DNA from: Acidobacteriota bacterium
GTDB taxonomy: Bacteria; Acidobacteriota; Thermoanaerobaculia; Multivoradales; JAHZIX01
Direction: 5' to 3'
Assembly (NCBI GenBank): GCA_020439725.1
Contig: JAGQSE010000183.1
Coordinates: forward strand, 1-14,242
DNA length: 14,242 bases
Positions 1 through 7,489 of the stretch are shown here, piece after piece. A model generated the notes under the pieces. That model was not told where the DNA came from. It searched no databases and saw only the letters and a program-made list of their open reading frames with translations. How positions within the stretch are numbered: the first letter of the stretch is position 1; the number at the start of each line of letters is the position of its first letter. The position numbers were made by a program, and so were the translations under genes.

Positions 1-1873
1 CGACGATCACCGGCAGGTGGGTGCGGGCCTTGAGCACCGGCACCGCGCTGACGTCGAGGGTGCTACGGGTGGCGGTCTCGAAGGTGCGGATGCCGCGCTC
101 GCAGAGCACCACCTGGTGGTTGCCACCGGCCATGATGTACTCGGCGGCCATCAGCAGCTCCTCGATGGTCGCCGACAGACCGCGCTTCAGGAGCACTGGC
201 TTCGAGCACTTCCCGATCTCCTTCAAGAGCGAGAAGTTCTGCATGTTGCGCGCGCCCACCTGGAGCATGTCGGCGCCCTCGGCGACGCGGAAGACGTCCT
301 CCGGTTGCAGCACCTCGGTGACCACCGGTAGCTCGTAGGCGCGGCCCGCCTCGCTCAGCAGGTCGACACCGGGGAAGCCGAGACCCTGGAACGAGTAGGG
401 CGAGGATCGCGGCTTGAACGCGCCGCCGCGGAGGATGGCACCGCCGGCGCTGTGGACGATGGACGCCGCCTCGTGGATCTGCTGGCGGGTCTCGACGGCG
501 CAGGGACCGGCGATGAGCACGAAGCGGTCACCGCCGATCTCGACCGGTCCGACGTGGACCGGCCGCCGTTCGCCGGCAAAGGCGGGCGCGTGGAGCTTGC
601 CCTGGCTGGCCTTGGGCACCGCGCACACCGCGGCCGGCGCCTCCGCCGGTGCGGGCTCGGCGGTCTCGGTCTCGCGGTGCCGCGGCAGCGGCAGCTCGAC
701 CTCGCCGTCGACGTGGCGGGCGTAGGTGCCGATCACCTTGAGGCTGTTGGTGTGCCGGCGCAGCTCGTGGAGCGCCGCCGCCACCTGCGGGTCCTCGGCG
801 CGGCCCTCGAGATCGACGTAGAACCGATAGGCCCAGGGCTTCTCGGGCAGCGGCCGGCTCTCGATCTTGGTCAGGTTGACGTCGTGCTCGTAAAGCACCT
901 TGAGGCATTCGTAGAGCGCACCCTTGCGGTGCCGCGTGACCATCACCAGCGAGGTCTTCGCCGCCCGGCGGGGGTCGACGGGTTCGGGCTCGCGGCTGAT
1001 CAACAGGAATCGGGTCAGGTTGACCTTTTGATCCGAGACCTCGCGCCGCAGCACGGACAACCCCCAATAGCTCGCCGCCTCCTCGGAAGCGATGGCACCG
1101 ATACGCGGATCCTTCTCCTGGGCCACCGACTGCGCCGCACCGGCGGTGTCGAAATGCGACTCGATGCGCACACCGACCAGACCGCCGAGGAAGGTCAAAC
1201 ATTGCTGGAGGGCGACGGGGTGCGAGCGGATCACCTCGATGGACTCGAGGCTCGCCCCGGGAACACCCAGGAGGCAATGCTCGACCGGCCACACCTCTTC
1301 CCCGACGATGTGCACCTGCCGCTGGGCGAGGAGGTCGTAGACGTCGTTGATGCTCCCCGCCACGGTGTTCTCGATGGGCAGCAGGGCATAGGTCACCTGG
1401 CCGCTCTCAAGGGCGTCCATCACCGAACCGAAATCGCGGAAGCCAACGCGCTCGAGACGTTCGACGTCGCGGCTGGCGAAGAGCTTGGAGATCGCCAGGT
1501 CGCTGTAGCAGGCGGTGGTCCCCTGGTAGCCGACCCGCACCGCGGCGGGCCCCAGCGGGGCTTCGGGCCGGCGGAGCAAGCGGTCCTGGTCGCGGCGCGA
1601 ATAGTTGAGCATCTCGCGCAGCACACGGCCGACGAAATAGGGGCTGAGGCCCGCGCGCTCGGCCTCGTCCGCCCAGACGCGGAAGATCTCGCGCTCGCGA
1701 TCCTCGTCGCGCAAGGGAGCGTCGGGGTTCTCGCGCTTGAAACCGCCGATGCTGCGGACCAGCTCCATGCGCCGCGCCAGGAGCTGGATGAACTCGCGAT
1801 CGAGGGAATCGATGGCTTCGCGGTAGCCGCTGAGGGGAGCCTGCTGGGGATCGTCGATGCGCGTGCCGGACAT
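1..1873 (-). CDS. Trifunctional chorismate mutase / prephenate dehydratase (ACT) / DAHP synthase, C-terminus cut by window edge
   Basis: This single open frame of at least 624 residues joins three aromatic amino acid enzymes. Residues about 14-100 are an AroQ-type chorismate mutase; aligned by eye with E. coli PheA, the active-site residues are all present (R18, R35, K46, D56, R59, E60, S92, Q96). Residues about 112-292 are prephenate dehydratase, with PIENTVAGS at 166-174 and the catalytic NLTRF at 285-289. An ACT domain follows, with GALYE at 318-322 and the phenylalanine-binding ESRP at 338-341. After a Pro/Ala/Glu-rich linker (about 395-435), a type I-beta DAHP synthase begins: AGPC with metal-ligand Cys458, then KPRSSPYSFQG at 487-497. 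The window ends before the expected DPSH and the later metal ligands. The ATG has an AGGAGA Shine-Dalgarno 7 nt upstream. Gly/Phe-type paired fusions are known (mutase-dehydratase; mutase-DAHP synthase); I do not recall a characterised three-way version. The assignment is firm; regulation by phenylalanine is inference. Confidence 0.93.
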   Translation of the reverse strand, partial: MSGTRIDDPQQAPLSGYREAIDSLDREFIQLLARRMELVRSIGGFKRENPDAPLRDEDREREIFRVWADEAERAGLSPYFVGRVLREMLNYSRRDQDRLLRRPEAPLGPAAVRVGYQGTTACYSDLAISKLFASRDVERLERVGFRDFGSVMDALESGQVTYALLPIENTVAGSINDVYDLLAQRQVHIVGEEVWPVEHCLLGVPGASLESIEVIRSHPVALQQCLTFLGGLVGVRIESHFDTAGAAQSVAQEKDPRIGAIASEEAASYWGLSVLRREVSDQKVNLTRFLLISREPEPVDPRRAAKTSLVMVTRHRKGALYECLKVLYEHDVNLTKIESRPLPEKPWAYRFYVDLEGRAEDPQVAAALHELRRHTNSLKVIGTYARHVDGEVELPLPRHRETETAEPAPAEAPAAVCAVPKASQGKLHAPAFAGERRPVHVGPVEIGGDRFVLIAGPCAVETRQQIHEAASIVHSAGGAILRGGAFKPRSSPYSFQGLGFPGVDLLSEAGRAYELPVVTEVLQPEDVFRVAEGADMLQVGARNMQNFSLLKEIGKCSKPVLLKRGLSATIEELLMAAEYIMAGGNHQVVLCERGIRTFETATRSTLDVSAVPVLKARTHLPVIV

Positions 1874-2033
1874 GGCGGTCTCTCCTAGAAGAGATGACCC
1901 GGCCGTGGGAGACGCCAGGACCGCGACGGCCGCGTCGAATCGAAAGGGGAGCGACAGTATCATGATTTGCCGACGTGCGGCATTGGCGGCGCAGTTGCCG
2001 CTTCGCGGCATGCCTCGACGCCCCGTCCCGGGA

Positions 2034-2039
2034 TATAAG
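2034..2039 (+). promoter_or_regulatory. Possible -10 box (TATAAG) upstream of the acyl-CoA synthetase gene
   Basis: TATAAG lies about 36 nt before the ATG, in the 201-bp region between the two divergent genes. No recognisable -35 box stands 16-18 nt upstream, so this is only a weak candidate. The same region holds a small perfect hairpin at 1997-2009 (GCCGC, loop TTC, GCGGC). I see no convincing promoter for the leftward gene. Confidence 0.22.
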
Positions 2040-2074
2040 TAGCCAAGAACCCACGTCCAGGAGGTGTCCGCTCC

Positions 2075-3862
2075 ATGCCGCTAGAGACCCTGTCGGATCT
2101 ATTCCTGATCACCGCCGGCCACGACAAGCCCGACTGTCTCCTGACCAAGAGGAACGGTCAGTTCGAGCCCATCTCCACCGCCGAGGTGGTGACTCGGGTC
2201 CACCGGCTGGCGAAGGCGTTGATCGATCTCGGTGTCGAGCGTGGCGATCGGGTCGCCCTGATGGCGGAGAACGGACCTCATTGGCCCGTGGTCGACTTTG
2301 CGACGCTGTGCATCGGTGCTGTGCTGGTCCCGGTCTACCCGACGCTGACGCCGGACCAGGCGGCCTACATCGTCCAGAACAGCGAGGCCAAGGTCGTCTT
2401 CGCCGAGGGTGACGAGCGGATGCAGGGGCTTCGCGACCACCACGACTCGCTGCCCCAGGTCGAGCACCTGGTGCTCATCGGCGCGGGGGGCGGCGACACC
2501 CTGACCCTCGACGCGCTGATCGCCAAGGGGGAGGGCGCCGACCCGGCGGAGTTCGAGCGCCGCGCCAAGGAGAACAAGCCCGACGACCTGGCGACCTTCA
2601 TCTACACCAGCGGCACCACCGGCAATCCCAAGGGCGTGATGCTGACCCACGGCAACATCGTCTCGAACATCGTCAACGCGGTGCAGCACCTCGACATCCG
2701 CCCCGAGTACACGAGCCTCTCCTTCCTGCCGCTGTCCCACTCCTTCGAGCGCACCGTCGACTACATCTACTTCTACCGCGGCTGTTCGATCGCCTACGCC
2801 GAGTCGGTGCAGGTGGTGGCGCAGAACCTCCAGGAGGTCAAGCCCCACGTCTTCGTGTCGGTGCCCCGGGTCTACGAGAAGGTGCTCGCCAAGGTGCAGG
2901 AGAACATCGCCCAGGCCCCGGCCCTGCGCCAGAAGATCTTCCACTGGGCAGTGGCCGTCGGACGCGAGGCGCTGCCCTACCGCCTCCAGGACAAGGCACC
3001 GCCGGGACTCCTGGGTATCAAGCTCGCCATCGCCGACAGCCTGGTCTTCACCAAGATCCGCGAGCGTCTCGGCGGGCGGTTCCGGATGGCGGTGTCCGGC
3101 GGCGCGCCGCTGTCCCGGGACGTCGCGGAGTTCTTCTGGGGAGCCGGGATCCCGATCTACGAGGGCTACGGCCTCTCCGAGACCTCGCCCGTGCTGTGCG
3201 TCAACGGCCCGGGGAAGGTCAGGCTCGGCACCGTCGGCCGCCCGATCCCCAACACCGAGATGGTCATCGCCGACGACGGCGAGATCCTCGCCCGCGGTCC
3301 GCAGATCATGAAGGGCTACTTCAAGATGCCCGAGGCCACCGCGGAAGCCATCGACGCCGAGGGCTGGTTCCACACCGGCGACATCGGCGAGTTCGACGAC
3401 GAGCGCTTCCTGCGCATCACCGATCGCAAGAAAGAGCTCATCGTCAACGCCTACGGCAAGAACGTCGCTCCGGCGCCCATCGAGAACGCGCTGAAGAGCA
3501 GCCGTTTCATCGGCCAGGTGATGGTCATCGGCGACCGGCGGAACTTCCTCTCGGCCCTCGTCGTCCCCGATTTCGAGGCTCTCTCGGCCTGGGCCGCCAA
3601 GGAGGGTATCGACGCTTCGAACATCGGAGCGCTGCTCGCCCATCCCAAGACCCAGAAGCTGTTCCGCGACGAGATCGAGAACACCAACCAGAAGCTCGCC
3701 AAGTACGAGCGGGTCCACGCCTGGGACCTTCTGCCGGAGGATTGGAGCATCGAGGGCGGCGAGCTCACGCCCACCCTCAAGGTGAAGCGCCGCATCGTCA
3801 ACAAGAAGTACGCCGACCAGATCGAGGCGATGTACCAGCGCGCCGAGAAAGGCGCGCACTGA
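2075..3862 (+). CDS. Long-chain acyl-CoA synthetase (AMP-forming, FadD15-like)
   Basis: The 595-residue product activates fatty acids to acyl-CoA with ATP, via an acyl-adenylate; it is probably cytosolic or peripheral on the membrane. All hallmark adenylation motifs are present in order: the P-loop YTSGTTGNPKGVMLTHGN (177-194), YGLSETSP (365-372), GWFHTGD (430-436), the hinge DRKKELIVNAYGKNVAP (450-466), and a C-terminal PTLKVKRR (566-573) with the lysine expected to act in adenylation. Length and motif wording match the roughly 600-residue FadD15/ACSBG-like group rather than E. coli FadD. The ATG is fixed by a strong AGGAGGTG Shine-Dalgarno 8 nt upstream. The gene is divergent from the aromatic fusion gene and is followed 81 nt later by a beta-oxidation enzyme, which supports a role in fatty acid degradation. 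Chain-length preference cannot be read from sequence. Confidence 0.94.
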   Translation: MPLETLSDLFLITAGHDKPDCLLTKRNGQFEPISTAEVVTRVHRLAKALIDLGVERGDRVALMAENGPHWPVVDFATLCIGAVLVPVYPTLTPDQAAYIVQNSEAKVVFAEGDERMQGLRDHHDSLPQVEHLVLIGAGGGDTLTLDALIAKGEGADPAEFERRAKENKPDDLATFIYTSGTTGNPKGVMLTHGNIVSNIVNAVQHLDIRPEYTSLSFLPLSHSFERTVDYIYFYRGCSIAYAESVQVVAQNLQEVKPHVFVSVPRVYEKVLAKVQENIAQAPALRQKIFHWAVAVGREALPYRLQDKAPPGLLGIKLAIADSLVFTKIRERLGGRFRMAVSGGAPLSRDVAEFFWGAGIPIYEGYGLSETSPVLCVNGPGKVRLGTVGRPIPNTEMVIADDGEILARGPQIMKGYFKMPEATAEAIDAEGWFHTGDIGEFDDERFLRITDRKKELIVNAYGKNVAPAPIENALKSSRFIGQVMVIGDRRNFLSALVVPDFEALSAWAAKEGIDASNIGALLAHPKTQKLFRDEIENTNQKLAKYERVHAWDLLPEDWSIEGGELTPTLKVKRRIVNKKYADQIEAMYQRAEKGAH

Positions 3863-3915
3863 GACCCCCGCTGCCGTGCCGCCGGGCGGAGCCTAGCCAG
3901 CGCCGGTCGGGGGTC
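3863..3915. repeat. Intercistronic inverted repeat between ligase and hydratase/dehydrogenase genes
   Basis: A perfect 8-bp inverted repeat, GACCCCCG (3863-3870) and CGGGGGTC (3908-3915), begins at the base after the ligase stop codon and encloses 37 nt that can themselves form small GC-rich hairpins. No T-run follows, so it is not a standard intrinsic terminator. It could stabilise or partially attenuate the message between the two genes. In GC-rich DNA a chance origin is also possible. Confidence 0.35.
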
Positions 3916-3943
3916 GTCGTGAACGAAGTCCGGGCAGAGCATC

Positions 3944-6073
3944 TTGGCTGAGCGTCCCATCTTCCGCCTCGACGTCGCCGCCGACGGTCTGGCGACGCTT
4001 TGTTTCGACCTGCCCGGGAGTCGGGTGAACCTGTTCACCCGAGAGGCCCTCGAGGACCTCGATCGGGCTCTGTCCCATCTCCGCGAGCGCGACGACATCG
4101 GCTGCCTGGTCCTGCTCTCGGCCAAACCCGATTCGTTCTGCCACGGCGCCGACGTCTCGCTCATCGCGAGCCTCGCCCAGGCCGAGGCGGGTGAAGAGGG
4201 CTCGCGTGCCGGCCAGGCGCTCTTCCGCTCCTGGGAAGAGCTGCCCTTCCCCACCGTCGCCGCGATCCATGCCGCGTGCATGGGCGGTGGCACCGAACTC
4301 TCCCTGGCTTCGACCTTCCGGCTGGCGAGCGATCGCGAGGATCTGCGCATCGGCCTGCCCGAGGTCCGCCTCGGCATCCTCCCGGGCTGGGGAGGATGCG
4401 TCCGCTTGCCGCGGGTGGTGGGCCTCACCGATGCCCTCGAGGTGATCCTCACGGGCAAGAGCCTGCCGGGTGCCCGCGCCGCGCATCTGGGCTTGGTCGA
4501 CGCGCTGCTGCCGGAGCATGGCTTCCTCGACCATGTCCGCCGCTTCGCCACCGAAGTCCTCCACGGCCTTCGCCCCCACCGGCCCGAACGCGATTTTCGC
4601 GAGCTGCTGCTCGAGAAGAACCCGCTGGGGCGCCGCATCGTCTTCGACCAGGCCCGCAAGCGGACGATGGAACGGAGCCGGGGAAAGTACCCGGCGCCGC
4701 TGCGCGCCATCGAGGTGATCCGGGTCGGGGTCGAGGACGGGGCCGCCGCGGGTTTCGACGCCGAAGCGCGAGCCCTGGGCGAGCTCGCCGCGGGGACCGT
4801 GAGCAAGAACCTGCAGCACGTCTTCGCCCTCACCCAGGGCGGCAAGCGGGGCACCGGACCCGCGGCGCTTCCACCCCGCCGGGTCGGAGTCGTCGGCGCC
4901 GGACTGATGGGCGGCGCCATCGCCCACCAGGCGGCGGTGGCCGGCGGTCTGCCGGTGCGACTCTCGGACATCCGCTCCGCAGCCCTGGTGCAGGGTATGA
5001 GCCACGCCTCGAAGCTGGTCTACGGACGCATCAAGCGCCGCCGCATGACCCGTGCCGAGGCCCGCGAAGCCATGGCCCGGATCCAGCCGTGCCTCGGATT
5101 GGACGGCTTCGAGCGCAGCGAGCTGATCGTCGAGGCGGTGGTCGAAGACCTCGAGGTCAAGCGGCAGGTCTTCCGCGAGCTCGCCGAGCGGGTTCCCGAA
5201 AGCACCGTGTTGGCGACCAACACCTCGTCGCTGTCGGTCGAGGCCCTGGCGGAGACCACCCCACACCCCGAGCGCGTCCTCGGGCTCCACTTCTTCAACC
5301 CGGTCCACCGGATTCCGCTGGTCGAGGTGGTGGCCGGCGCGGCCACCGATCCGGAGATCACCGCCCGTGCCACGGCCTTCGTCAGACGTCTCGGCAAGAC
5401 GCCGGTGGCGGTCCGCGACAGCCCTGGCTTCCTGGTCAACCGGCTGCTGATCTTCTATCTCACCGAGTCGATGTGGCTGCTCGGTGAGGGCTCGGCGATG
5501 GAGGCCATCGACGAGGCGATGCTCGAGTGGGGTTTCCCCATGGGCCCGGTGGCGCTTCTCGACCGAGTCGGGCTCGACATCGGGATCAAGGTGGCCCGGG
5601 TGCTCGAGGACGCCTTCCCGGAGCGCGTCGTGCTCCCCGAGTGGGACTGGCAGGGCGCCTTCTTCGAGCCCGGTCACCTCGGCGAAAAGACCGGCCGCGG
5701 CTTCTACCGCCACGGCCCCGGGGGCAAGCGGACCCCCGACGGCGAGGCGCTCCGACGGCTGGCGATCCCCTCCCATTCCGGCAGCGGCGACAACGGCTCG
5801 ATCACCGAGCGCCTGGTCCTGCCGATGGTCGACGAGGCGGCTCGCTGCCTCGCCGAGGGCGTGGTTCCCGACGCCGCCACCCTCGACCTGGCGATGATCC
5901 TCGGCGCCGGTTTTCCACCGTTCCGTGGCGGCCTGTGCCGCTGGGCCGACCATCAGGGTCTCGACACGCTCATCGCCGCCCTCGAACGCCTGGCCGGCAC
6001 CCTCGGCGAGCGCTTCCGGCCCTCCGACGCTCTGCGCGACCTCGCCGCGGGCGGCGGGTTCTACCGCTCCTAA
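3944..6073 (+). CDS. Bifunctional enoyl-CoA hydratase / 3-hydroxyacyl-CoA dehydrogenase (FadB/FadJ type)
   Basis: The 709-residue alpha subunit of the fatty acid oxidation complex hydrates trans-2-enoyl-CoA and oxidises the resulting 3-hydroxyacyl-CoA with NAD+. The N-terminal crotonase domain (about 1-190) carries both catalytic glutamates, E118 in GGGTE and E140 in GLPEVRLGI. The dehydrogenase part begins about 312 with the NAD-binding GAGLMGG (318-324), has NTSSLS (426-431), and shows the catalytic pair H449 in HFFNPV and E461. The C-terminal domain ends with the family's PPFRGG (658-663). Length is normal for FadJ/FadB. The start is TTG: an in-frame TGA lies 24 nt upstream and no ATG or GTG intervenes, and the encoded N-terminus fits the family; no strong Shine-Dalgarno is visible. 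The partner thiolase is not in this window. Whether it behaves as FadB or FadJ cannot be decided here. Confidence 0.94.
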   Translation: MAERPIFRLDVAADGLATLCFDLPGSRVNLFTREALEDLDRALSHLRERDDIGCLVLLSAKPDSFCHGADVSLIASLAQAEAGEEGSRAGQALFRSWEELPFPTVAAIHAACMGGGTELSLASTFRLASDREDLRIGLPEVRLGILPGWGGCVRLPRVVGLTDALEVILTGKSLPGARAAHLGLVDALLPEHGFLDHVRRFATEVLHGLRPHRPERDFRELLLEKNPLGRRIVFDQARKRTMERSRGKYPAPLRAIEVIRVGVEDGAAAGFDAEARALGELAAGTVSKNLQHVFALTQGGKRGTGPAALPPRRVGVVGAGLMGGAIAHQAAVAGGLPVRLSDIRSAALVQGMSHASKLVYGRIKRRRMTRAEAREAMARIQPCLGLDGFERSELIVEAVVEDLEVKRQVFRELAERVPESTVLATNTSSLSVEALAETTPHPERVLGLHFFNPVHRIPLVEVVAGAATDPEITARATAFVRRLGKTPVAVRDSPGFLVNRLLIFYLTESMWLLGEGSAMEAIDEAMLEWGFPMGPVALLDRVGLDIGIKVARVLEDAFPERVVLPEWDWQGAFFEPGHLGEKTGRGFYRHGPGGKRTPDGEALRRLAIPSHSGSGDNGSITERLVLPMVDEAARCLAEGVVPDAATLDLAMILGAGFPPFRGGLCRWADHQGLDTLIAALERLAGTLGERFRPSDALRDLAAGGGFYRS

Positions 6074-6125
6074 GCCCCTCGCCCCTCCCTACCGCAGGCC
6101 CGCGCCCGGGTGCTCAAGAGAGGTC

Positions 6126-6154
6126 TTGTCGTTCACACTACAGAGTAGTACAGT
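6126..6154 (+). promoter_or_regulatory. Predicted sigma-70-type promoter of the esterase-BlaI-M56 cassette
   Basis: TTGTCG (6126-6131) and TACAGT (6149-6154) each match the -35 and -10 consensus at four of six positions and are separated by exactly 17 bp. A start 6-8 nt after the -10 would fall at about 6160-6162, on or next to the ATG at 6162. No Shine-Dalgarno precedes that ATG, which fits a leaderless transcript. A dyad resembling a BlaI operator lies in the spacer. All of this is prediction from sequence. Confidence 0.5.
6137..6149. promoter_or_regulatory. Candidate BlaI-family operator (13-bp dyad)
   Basis: ACTAC-AGA-GTAGT is a perfect inverted repeat with a 3-nt centre. BlaI/MecI/CopY repressors are known to bind TACA/TGTA-type dyads, often with adjoining CTAC/GTAG bases, and this site has CTACA on one side and GTAG on the other. 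It overlaps the predicted core promoter, where a bound repressor would block RNA polymerase. The same cassette encodes a BlaI-family protein. A TACAG direct repeat with 10-bp spacing (6139 and 6149) could extend binding to one side. Confidence 0.55.
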
Positions 6155-6161
6155 AACTCTC

Positions 6162-7103
6162 ATGTCGAGCACACCGTACGCCGCCGCGACGTATCTGCCC
6201 CTCTTGCTCGCGGGTCTCCTCGCCTGCGCCCCATCGAACACCGCTGGGGGAGCCGAGGTCCCGGCGCACGAGGAACCTCGAGCGGTCCTCGAAACCCACG
6301 TCGGCGGGGACGCCGAGGCCGCGCCGCGCCCCATGATCGTCGACCGTGTCGAGCTGCGGGACCTCCACTCCGAGATCAACGGCGTCGACTACGAGCTCCG
6401 GGTCAGCCTGCCCCATGGCTATGAAGACGCGGAGGAGCGCTTTCCCGTCGTCTACATCCTCGACGCGGACTACTCGTTCCTGATCGCCCGGAACATCACC
6501 GACCACCTCGCCGAGCGCCAGCACCTCGAAGAGGTCATCGTCGTCGGCATCGCCTACGGTGGGCCTCTCCGCTATCGCGAGAACCGCAGCCGCGACTACA
6601 CGCCGCTTTTCTCCCCTGCCGGTGGGTACGGTCCCGAGTACCAGAAGGTCTCGGGCGGCGGGCCGGCCTTCCTCCGAGTCATCGAGGAGGAGATCGTGCC
6701 CTTCATCGACCGCCACTACCGCACCCGGCCCGGAGACCGCACCCTGGTCGGCCACTCCTACGGCGGCCTCTTCTCCACCTGGACGATGCTCACCCACCCG
6801 GGTCTGTTCGAGAACTTCGTCATCGTCAGCCCGTCGCTGTGGTACCACGACCGCTTCCTCTTCGACCTCGAAGACCGGTATGCGGCGGAGCACCGGTCGC
6901 TCCCAGCCCGCGCCTACCTGTGCGCGGGTTCGCGAGAGGACGAGATCATGCCCGACGACCTCAAGGCTTTCGTCGCCCAGCTGAACGATCACCACTACGC
7001 CGACCTCGAGCTCAAGAGCCTAGTGATGGAGGGAGAGACCCACAACTCGATCTTCCCCGGCTGCCTGTCGAACGGTCTGCGCTACGTCTTGAGGGGGCGC
7101 TGA
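6162..7103 (+). CDS. Lipoprotein alpha/beta-hydrolase, esterase D / Fes-like family
   Basis: The 313-residue product is a predicted lipoprotein: a hydrophobic stretch (12-21) ends in the lipobox LLAC with Cys22, and a flexible Ala/Glu/Pro linker follows to about 58. The enzyme part resembles the PF00756 esterase group (S-formylglutathione hydrolase, Fes/IroE and antigen 85-like proteins). It has the nucleophile elbow GHSYGG with Ser199 and a likely catalytic His294 in GETHNS; the acid is probably in GSREDE (256-261). The ATG at 6162 was chosen over longer in-frame starts because it places the signal peptide at the N-terminus; longer starts would overlap the upstream gene. It should act in the periplasm or at the outer membrane. 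Its TGA overlaps the next ATG by one base, so it is probably controlled by the BlaI-like repressor. The substrate is unknown; a cell-wall or envelope ester is inference from the neighbours. Confidence 0.82.
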   Translation: MSSTPYAAATYLPLLLAGLLACAPSNTAGGAEVPAHEEPRAVLETHVGGDAEAAPRPMIVDRVELRDLHSEINGVDYELRVSLPHGYEDAEERFPVVYILDADYSFLIARNITDHLAERQHLEEVIVVGIAYGGPLRYRENRSRDYTPLFSPAGGYGPEYQKVSGGGPAFLRVIEEEIVPFIDRHYRTRPGDRTLVGHSYGGLFSTWTMLTHPGLFENFVIVSPSLWYHDRFLFDLEDRYAAEHRSLPARAYLCAGSREDEIMPDDLKAFVAQLNDHHYADLELKSLVMEGETHNSIFPGCLSNGLRYVLRGR

Positions 7104-7489
7104 TGAACACCAAGAGCTCGACCCACCCGGAGCTCACCGAGACCGAGCTCGAAGTCATGAAGACCTTGTGGTCGCAAGGCGAATCGAGCGCGCGCGAGGC
7201 TCACGAACGTCTCGCCCACCGCCTGGGCTGGGCCTACACCACGAGCCGCACCACGCTCGATCGCATGGTCGACAAGGGCCTCGTCGAGCGCCGCTCCTCC
7301 CACGGCCTCTACCTCTACGACGCCGCGGTGTCGCGGCCGGTGGGGCTCGCCGGCCTCGTCCAGCGCCTCGCCGGGCGAGTGCTCGAGGTCGAGGCCTCGC
7401 GGGTGGTCTCGCTCTTTACCGAAGGGCTCGAGCTCAGCGCCGAGGAAGTCGCCGAGCTCGAAGCGCTGATCGAGGAGAGCGAGCCATGA
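7103..7489 (+). CDS. BlaI/MecI/CopY-family transcriptional repressor
   Basis: This 128-residue winged-helix repressor opens with the family pattern LTETELEVMKTLW (11-23), then the recognition-helix region YTTSRTTLDRMVDKGLVERR (45-64), and ends in a helical dimerisation tail. In known systems BlaI binds operators as a dimer and is removed by proteolysis triggered by the membrane protein BlaR1. Aligned by eye with S. aureus BlaI, whose cleavage site is Asn-Phe, this protein has Leu104-Phe105 at that place, so a cleavable bond is plausible. The ATG shares a base with the upstream stop and has GAGGGGG as ribosome binding site. The next gene starts within its last codons (ATGA overlap), consistent with cotranslation with its presumed protease partner. 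The candidate operator before the esterase gene would make the cassette autoregulated. Confidence 0.9.
   Translation: MNTKSSTHPELTETELEVMKTLWSQGESSAREAHERLAHRLGWAYTTSRTTLDRMVDKGLVERRSSHGLYLYDAAVSRPVGLAGLVQRLAGRVLEVEASRVVSLFTEGLELSAEEVAELEALIEESEP

Noticed and set aside
452..1888. A 478-codon rightward open frame opposite the aromatic fusion gene
   Set aside because: Its translation matches no family I know and it lies antisense to a gene with clear enzyme motifs; long antisense frames are expected in GC-rich coding DNA.
1874..2074. Attenuator or leader peptide for the aromatic fusion gene
   Set aside because: No Phe-rich leader peptide or terminator/antiterminator pair was found; only a small 5-bp-stem hairpin is present.
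2099..3859. A 586-codon leftward open frame mirroring the acyl-CoA synthetase gene
   Set aside because: The frame is an antisense reflection of codon bias in the real gene, with a low-complexity Val/Asp/Gly/Leu-rich translation and no domain motifs.
3893..5953. A 686-codon leftward open frame opposite the hydratase/dehydrogenase gene
   Set aside because: Same antisense effect; the opposite strand has complete catalytic motifs for two enzymes.
6074..6125. GC-rich near-palindrome (GCGCCCGGGTGC region) after the hydratase/dehydrogenase gene as a terminator
   Set aside because: The stem is short and imperfect and no T-run follows, so an intrinsic terminator cannot be supported.
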